Shown here: piece by piece, positions 58,640 to 64,000 of the stretch
How the letters are laid out: every line of letters begins with the position of its first letter
Position numbering within the stretch: position 1 is the first letter of the stretch
Assembly (NCBI RefSeq): GCF_000348985.1
Contig: NC_035922.1
Coordinates: 385,604-449,603, forward strand
From: Huiozyma naganishii CBS 8797
Taxonomy: Eukaryota; Ascomycota; Saccharomycetes; Saccharomycetales; Saccharomycetaceae
Direction: 5' to 3'
DNA: 64,000 nucleotides
Program-made: the position numbers and the translations under genes
Notes under the pieces: generated by a model
Database searches by the model: none
What the model saw: only the letters and a program-made list of their open reading frames with translations
What the model was told of the DNA's origin: nothing

Positions 58640-61192
58640 TCAGTCGACCTCGAGGTTCAGCGAGTCAATGATGTTGCGCTGGACGGCGGTTCTGTCGAGC
58701 AGTTTCTTGAAGAACGCCATAGACAGTCTGTTAGTGTCGCGCTGCGTCTCGAGGTCCGTCTTCGTCGCGAGTTTGCGGCTCAAGAGCAGCTCGCAGGTCT
58801 TGACAATCTCTCTCGTCGGGGTGCGCAACACTTCCTCGGACTCCTTGGAGATCCGTGACGCGTTCTTGTGGGTGTAGTCCAGTTGTTGCAGTCGGTGTCT
58901 GTACTTTGCCGTCAAGTTCAAGGGCAGCGCCCTGGGCAGGTCGTAGATTAGGTATGACACCCCGAGGAGGGATCCTAGTAGGAGCACGGACCCGGATACA
59001 CGCGCCAGCGTGCGTACTGAGAAAGTCGTCAGTCCATTAAGGACCATGGTGCTCACAAGCCTTACCCCACCTAGGGAGTAAATCGCCAAAGCGGGGAGCT
59101 TCGAAGTTAACAGCAGAGACGGTTGCGTCCAGTACTTCGTTAGCGGATACTCGCCGAGTCCCAGTATGGATACAATACTATCGTTGCTGGCAGGTTTTGC
59201 TACCTCTAGTGTGTTACTGTCCTTGTCCGAGGACCGGGATAGGGAGCCAGCGGTTAACAGTCTGACTGGGTTGATCACCCCCCACCCGATGTAATGGAAG
59301 AACCCGTCCCATGTCGGCGCATACAGATCGGAGAACCCGAGAGCCACGGTAAGTTTCTTTGCCAATAGATGGTAATTCCGCGAGTACATTAGCGAAGCGT
59401 CGAAAACACGCTCATTCATGAATTCGTCGTCCAGTTCCTCTCGACCCATAGCGTATATCTGTTCGACTGCAGTCTTAGTCTGTTGCCGCGCAAAAGTCTC
59501 ACTCGATAAAATGCTGCGTTCGATCTGCTCCCTGATGTACTGCTCCGTCAGAACAATGAAATCGTAGATCTGAGAAAGACCTTGGTACCTGGGGCAATCC
59601 GTCGCGGAGATGTCCAGCGAGTTTGCTATGCTCTCCTTGGTGAACTCATACGTCGTTTGCGTCGTAGTCTCAACAAGTTTGTCGATACCTGAGATGAAGG
59701 TATCGTAGTGAATTCTTGACCTGGAGGCATCCGCTGATAATTCAGCTAGTTTCGCGTTGACTTGTGTCTCCTCACTTTGGAAAATCGTAACGTTCGACTG
59801 CGAGATGGTCTCCAGATCCCTCAGTAGCTTAGAAAGGTAAGTCTTGGCAGGTAGTAGTTTGGACATCGACCTACGCTTCAGTATGAAATTCCGAAGCGAT
59901 TCCCCCAGATGATCAAAATCCGGGTCGCCTGCTGGGTCACCGTTGCCGCCATCCGGATCGCCGCCATGCGGTTCTACCGAGTTCTCATTGTTCCCCAAAA
60001 AATGAACAAAATCGGGAGCGTTTTTGTAAGTCTCCGGGGACAGATTTTGTATTTGTTTCAGTATTAGCTCTTTACAACGATTCTTGTCCCTGATTTTGTC
60101 GAACTTCTTAACGACAAAAAACATCAGCTTCTTCTCCTTGGAGGCCACTTTTATGAAATCTTGTGCCGATAAAGTCAGTTGGTTCTCTGCATTGACGACA
60201 AAGATCACCAGATCGATTTCCTCTTGCCTAGCCATTACCTCTGTTGTCTGAATGGAGTCCATGTTGAGCCCTGGAGAATCGATCAAAGAGATGTCAACTG
60301 TGCCGTTCCGTAACAGACTTTTCTCCGGTTCCATTTTGTCATCTCTGATGTATACTTTGAGCAACGAGTACTTCTTGTTCTGGAACACCAATTCGGGCAA
60401 CTTCTCTAGAGGTTCTGTGTCGTATGTGGTCTTATTCCTAATATCGTACTTCAACGCACAGTCTCTCACGTTGCTCCCGGGGGCCATAAGAATCGCATGG
60501 ACCTCCTCGACATCATTATTTTCACGCGCCTCTAATACCTCGCAAAACACGTTTGTACAGGGCAACTGATCCTCTGGCAAGAGATTCCTTTGCAAAAGAG
60601 AGTTACAAAAGGAGGATTTCCCCGTGTTGACATCTCCGGTGATGAAAACTTTGGACGACGTATCGTCAACACGCTTCTGTAGGGACCGTAAGTGGTCCAC
60701 AGCGTTGATCACCTTCTTGTGGAACACTTTGGCAAGAGATTCTTTGTCCAACCCCATATTTTTGTCCTCTTGATCCTCCGTATTCCTCGAGTAATTACCG
60801 TCCATCTTTATGTTCAGCCCAAGTACATACAGCTGTGAGTCCTCGTTTGCAATGTTGATGGGTCTCTGTGCATTCTCAGTATCCAGCTCATTCAATAAAG
60901 CGGACATCTGTAAGATTGCCCTATCCAAAATCGTCCTGTTATTATTGTAATTCCACTGCGACAGTTGCGACTCCGCCAGCCTCGATGCACTGGGCAACGC
61001 ATTACTACGCCCCGCATTCAACATAATTTCTGTACTGTTACCACCCACGAGAGAGCCGCTGTTCCTAGAATACGTCACCGATGGAGCCACAGTAGTGTCA
61101 TCGGCCCAAATGGACTTCCCCTCATCATCATCGCCACCACGGCTTCTCCCGTCTTCACCTTCCTCACCCTTTGGGACACACTTCTGAACCAT
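58640..61192 (-). CDS. FZO1: Mitofusin Fzo1
   Basis: An 850-residue outer-membrane dynamin-like GTPase that fuses mitochondria with Ugo1 and Mgm1. A charged N-terminus and SQLSQWNYNNNR are followed by the GTPase: G1 TGDVNTGKSSF (about residue 182), G2 LPCTNVF, G3 DSPGLNMDS, G4 VVKKFDK. Heptad regions flank two closely spaced transmembrane segments (about 735-785, ending in LGVSYLIYDLPRALPLNL). The C-terminal coil ends NLEVD. First in-frame ATG at 61192. Clean frame; length near the S. cerevisiae 855. Confidence 0.96.
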   Translation of the reverse strand: MVQKCVPKGEEGEDGRSRGGDDDEGKSIWADDTTVAPSVTYSRNSGSLVGGNSTEIMLNAGRSNALPSASRLAESQLSQWNYNNNRTILDRAILQMSALLNELDTENAQRPINIANEDSQLYVLGLNIKMDGNYSRNTEDQEDKNMGLDKESLAKVFHKKVINAVDHLRSLQKRVDDTSSKVFITGDVNTGKSSFCNSLLQRNLLPEDQLPCTNVFCEVLEARENNDVEEVHAILMAPGSNVRDCALKYDIRNKTTYDTEPLEKLPELVFQNKKYSLLKVYIRDDKMEPEKSLLRNGTVDISLIDSPGLNMDSIQTTEVMARQEEIDLVIFVVNAENQLTLSAQDFIKVASKEKKLMFFVVKKFDKIRDKNRCKELILKQIQNLSPETYKNAPDFVHFLGNNENSVEPHGGDPDGGNGDPAGDPDFDHLGESLRNFILKRRSMSKLLPAKTYLSKLLRDLETISQSNVTIFQSEETQVNAKLAELSADASRSRIHYDTFISGIDKLVETTTQTTYEFTKESIANSLDISATDCPRYQGLSQIYDFIVLTEQYIREQIERSILSSETFARQQTKTAVEQIYAMGREELDDEFMNERVFDASLMYSRNYHLLAKKLTVALGFSDLYAPTWDGFFHYIGWGVINPVRLLTAGSLSRSSDKDSNTLEVAKPASNDSIVSILGLGEYPLTKYWTQPSLLLTSKLPALAIYSLGGVRLVSTMVLNGLTTFSVRTLARVSGSVLLLGSLLGVSYLIYDLPRALPLNLTAKYRHRLQQLDYTHKNASRISKESEEVLRTPTREIVKTCELLLSRKLATKTDLETQRDTNRLSMAFFKKLLDRTAVQRNIIDSLNLEVD

Positions 61193-61964
61193 GGCTTGAT
61201 AGTGATGAACTGCACTTGTTACCGTTTGCTGTTCTCTGTGTATCTTCCGCAACTGGGTAGATCATTAGATGCTGTCCCCACTCTTCTTTCCTCAGGAGGG
61301 CATCAAAATAAAAATAAAAAGGCAGAGAGAGATACAATTATATAATACAGAGATAGAGATTGTTCCCCCATCAGAGGAGGACCCCATTGCACAACCACAC
61401 GTCTTGCACATCTCCCGCTAATCAATATACTGTAGCATCGCACCGTAGGCTATACAGGCACCTGCGACCCTGATTCCATTGGTCCCAAAACTCTGACCAA
61501 TAACACTGACCAGTCATCTATCCTGTTTCCCGCTCAGAGTGATCCCCGGACATATTATCAAAAACATGCCTCAAACTGTGCGTCAATCAGCCTCAACAAC
61601 AGATACCCTGTCCATCTTGGAACCAGCGATTGCCCCGGCTGGTCGTACGCCGGCTGCTGTCAATTAAGTCACATCCACAGGTAGCCGGTCCCATGTCCCT
61701 TCATAGTGTTCAGAACACACCGCATACTTAACGGGCAGGTCGTTCAAAACGATACAGAAAATTTTTCGTTTTCGATTTTTTTTTTTTCTTTTTCTAGTGA
61801 AATTTTTCAAAACGAAATTAACGGCATCTCATCGCATCTCATCTCTTTCACTCTTACACTCTTCTTTCTCTTTCATAACCTTTATAACTCGTCAGTGTGT
61901 CCTTCTTGTTATATTGCAAGTAACACAGCAGAACTAGTCTGAACAAGAAAAACTACGGACGAAA
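61193..61964. other. Divergent promoter region of FZO1 and NOG1
   Basis: About 770 bp. The NOG1-proximal 210 bp carry RRPE and PAC elements and a long T tract (61777-61789). No gene was found in the FZO1-proximal half; SEC62, the ancestral neighbour, has left no trace. Confidence 0.6.
61757..61835. promoter_or_regulatory. RRPE and PAC elements upstream of NOG1
   Basis: GAAAATTTTTC at 61757-61767 and TGAAATTTTTCA near 61797-61809 fit RRPE. CTCATCGC at 61828-61835, flanked by two more CATCTC copies, fits PAC. The cluster ends 130 bp upstream of NOG1, the normal position in ribosome-biogenesis genes. Confidence 0.7.
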
Positions 61965-63914
61965 ATGCAGTTATCTTGGAAGGATATCCCTACTGTGGCC
62001 CCCGCCAATGATCTTCTGGACATTGTCCTGAACAGGACTCAGAGAAAGACACCTACGGTCATCAGACCAGGTTTCAAGATCACCAGAATCAGGGCTTTCT
62101 ACATGCGGAAAGTGAGGTTCACTGCTGAAGGGTTTGAGGAGAAATTTGACGACATTCTGAAGGGGTTCCCCAACATCAACGACGTGCACCCGTTCCACAG
62201 AGACTTGATGGACACTCTTTACGAGAAGAACCATTACAAAATTTCGCTGGCCGCTGTCTCGAGAGCGAAGTCTCTAGTTGAGCAAGTTTCGAGGGATTAC
62301 ACCAGACTGTTGAAGTTTGGTCAGTCTCTGTTCCAATGTAAGCAATTGAAGAGAGCTGCACTGGGTAGAATGGCGACAATCGTCAAGAAATTGAAGGACC
62401 CTATGAACTATCTAGAACAGGTCCGTCAACATTTGGGTAGATTGCCCTCTATTGACCCAAACACGAGAACGCTGTTGATCTGCGGGTACCCCAACGTCGG
62501 TAAATCCTCCTTCTTGAGATGCATCACGAAGGCAGACGTTGAGGTCCAACCGTATGCTTTCACTACCAAGTCGCTGTACGTCGGGCATTTCGACTACAAG
62601 TACTTGAGATTCCAGGCTATTGATACGCCAGGTATCCTTGATAGACCAACGGAAGACATGAACAACATTGAAATGCAATCCATTTACGCTATTGCTCACT
62701 TGCGTTCGTGTGTCCTGTACTTCATGGATTTATCCGAACGGTGTGGTTTCACCATCGAGGCACAAGTCAAGTTGTTCCACTCCATCAAGCCACTTTTCGC
62801 TAACAAGTCAGTCATGGTGGTCATCAACAAAACCGATATCATCAGACCAGAGGATTTGGACGAAGACCGTGCTCAATTGCTGCAGACTGTCAAGGATGTG
62901 GATGGTGTCGAAATAATGTGTACCTCTTGTCAAATGGAGGAGAACGTCATGGAGGTTAGAAACAAGGCATGTGAGAAGTTGCTTGCATCCAGAATCGAGA
63001 ACAAACTGAAGTCGCAGGCTAGGATCAACAACGTGTTGAACAAAATCCATGTCGCACAACCACAAGCGAGAGACGATATTAGCAGAACTCCATACATCCC
63101 TGATGCGGTCAAGAGCTTGAAGAAATACGACCCAGAGGACCCAGAGAAGAGGATCTTGGCCCGTGACATCGAGGCTGAGAACGGTGGTGCCGGTGTCTTC
63201 AACGTTAACTTGAAGGATAAGTACATTTTGGAAGACGACGAATGGAAGAACGACGTCATGCCGGAAATTTTGGACGGTAAGAACGTCTACGATTTCTTGG
63301 ACCCAGAGATTGCTGCTAAGTTGCAAGCGCTGGAGGAAGAGGAGGAAAGATTGGAGGCGGAAGGGTTCTACAACTCCGACGACGATGAAGAAACTTACGA
63401 AGGCTTCGACGTCGAGGAAGTAGACGACATCAAGGACAAGGCTCTCTGGATCAGAGACAGACAAAAGAAAATGATCAAGGAGGCAAGAAACAGAAAGTCT
63501 TTGAAGAACAAAGCCATCATGCCTCGTTCCAAACTATCCAAGTCCTTTAGCCAAATGGAGAACCATATGTCCACTTTGGGCCACGATATGTCCTCGCTTC
63601 AAGAGAGACACAACGTTGCTTATGAAAAGGGTAAGTACAGGGAGAGAGGTGCTGACGTCGTCTTCGGAGACGTTGATGAGAGCACTGCCGCTTCTGTGTC
63701 CGAAAACGGTGGTAAGTTGAGGCAACAGGATAGATTGCTGGACGGTGTTGCCGATGGTTCTTCCAGATCGAAGGCCGATAGAATGAACAAATTGCAAAGA
63801 AGAGATAGAAACAGACACGCCAGACAAGGTGAAGCTGATAGACACACTGCTGTCTCTTTGTTGAAACATTTGCATAGTGGTAAGCGTGGTATTGGTAAGA
63901 CTGATTTCCGTTAA
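61965..63914 (+). CDS. NOG1: Nucleolar GTPase Nog1 for 60S subunit assembly
   Basis: A 649-residue Obg-related GTPase that joins pre-60S particles in the nucleolus and threads its C-terminus into the exit tunnel. The N-terminal helical bundle begins MQLSWKDIPTVAPANDLLDIVLNRTQRKTPTVI. GTPase motifs: G1 GYPNVGKSSF (about residue 175), G3 DTPG, G4 NKTD. The C-terminal half is acidic then basic (EEEERLEAEGFYNSDDDEE, later KRGIGKTDFR). Complete to the stop codon at 63914, 86 bp before the window edge; 647 residues in S. cerevisiae. Confidence 0.97.
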   Translation: MQLSWKDIPTVAPANDLLDIVLNRTQRKTPTVIRPGFKITRIRAFYMRKVRFTAEGFEEKFDDILKGFPNINDVHPFHRDLMDTLYEKNHYKISLAAVSRAKSLVEQVSRDYTRLLKFGQSLFQCKQLKRAALGRMATIVKKLKDPMNYLEQVRQHLGRLPSIDPNTRTLLICGYPNVGKSSFLRCITKADVEVQPYAFTTKSLYVGHFDYKYLRFQAIDTPGILDRPTEDMNNIEMQSIYAIAHLRSCVLYFMDLSERCGFTIEAQVKLFHSIKPLFANKSVMVVINKTDIIRPEDLDEDRAQLLQTVKDVDGVEIMCTSCQMEENVMEVRNKACEKLLASRIENKLKSQARINNVLNKIHVAQPQARDDISRTPYIPDAVKSLKKYDPEDPEKRILARDIEAENGGAGVFNVNLKDKYILEDDEWKNDVMPEILDGKNVYDFLDPEIAAKLQALEEEEERLEAEGFYNSDDDEETYEGFDVEEVDDIKDKALWIRDRQKKMIKEARNRKSLKNKAIMPRSKLSKSFSQMENHMSTLGHDMSSLQERHNVAYEKGKYRERGADVVFGDVDESTAASVSENGGKLRQQDRLLDGVADGSSRSKADRMNKLQRRDRNRHARQGEADRHTAVSLLKHLHSGKRGIGKTDFR

Positions 63915-64000
63915 TCTGTGAATAGATGCCGGGCCATCCAGTAGTATAATTGCGTTGTATTTCTGTTATGGTAGACGGTTACCCAAAACACAATATTCGG

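Overview
This window is nuclear DNA from a budding yeast of the family Saccharomycetaceae. It has about 36 densely packed genes, nearly all intronless, with TACTAAC branch points in the few introns and orthologues of named Saccharomyces cerevisiae genes throughout. Gene order follows one ancestral block, the one that in S. cerevisiae forms YPL135-YPL093 on chromosome XVI and, on the duplicated sister copies, YOR226-YOR193 (chromosome XV) plus YBR169-YBR179 (chromosome II). Only about half of the ancestral genes are present. Genes now found only on XVI (TAF14, MGR2, ERI1, NOG1) sit between genes now found only on XV or II (RPB8, RFC1, STE4, HIS3, FZO1). That is the signature of a single track in a post-whole-genome-duplication species that resolved its duplicates differently from S. 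cerevisiae. The species cannot be named from the window; a Kazachstania/Naumovozyma/Tetrapisispora-type lineage is a guess.

Layout. 0.6-5.2 kb: GC-rich; ISU1, RPB8, DSC3, a probable snR35 H/ACA snoRNA, MCT1, RCN2. 5.6-21 kb: RFC1, RUD3, AIM41, a SPO19/SPR2-type secreted protein, two adjacent YEATS genes (TAF14 and SAS5, both with 5' introns), STE4, MGM1, PTP2. 22-30 kb: RET1, NOC2, GEP3. 30-43.5 kb: DED1-HIS3, MRM1, BFR1, MCA1, LIP5, SLK19, PEX25/27. 43.5-45.5 kb: a gene-free spacer with an assembly gap. 45.5-64 kb: SSE1, NPL4, SEC66, SMY2, an unrecognised spliced small gene, UMP1, SWD3, ECM31, MGR2, ERI1, EHT1/EEB1, FZO1, NOG1. The 48-61 kb part is again GC-rich.

The genes are housekeeping genes and do not form one pathway. 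Recurrent themes are mitochondrial function (ISU1, MCT1, AIM41, MGM1, GEP3, MRM1, LIP5, ECM31, MGR2, FZO1), transcription by all three RNA polymerases (RPB8, RET1, TAF14), ribosome assembly (NOC2, NOG1), the ER (DSC3, SEC66, ERI1) and chromatin (SAS5, SWD3). Some regulatory logic is visible: RRPE/PAC elements before polymerase and ribosome-biogenesis genes, and Puf3-like UGUANAUA sites just after the stop codons of five of the ten mitochondrial genes.

The sequence is an imperfect draft. It has two N runs and two single N positions. At least seven conserved genes (MCT1, RCN2, LIP5, SMY2, UMP1, MGR2, EHT1) carry one-base frame slips, often in compensating sets that leave a long reading frame open while scrambling a conserved stretch. 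LIP5 loses iron-sulfur cluster cysteines this way and EHT1 loses its catalytic histidine. The most biologically interesting items are the tandem YEATS genes with introns at nearly the same place, the unrecognised spliced gene at 52969-53414, and the snR35 candidate.
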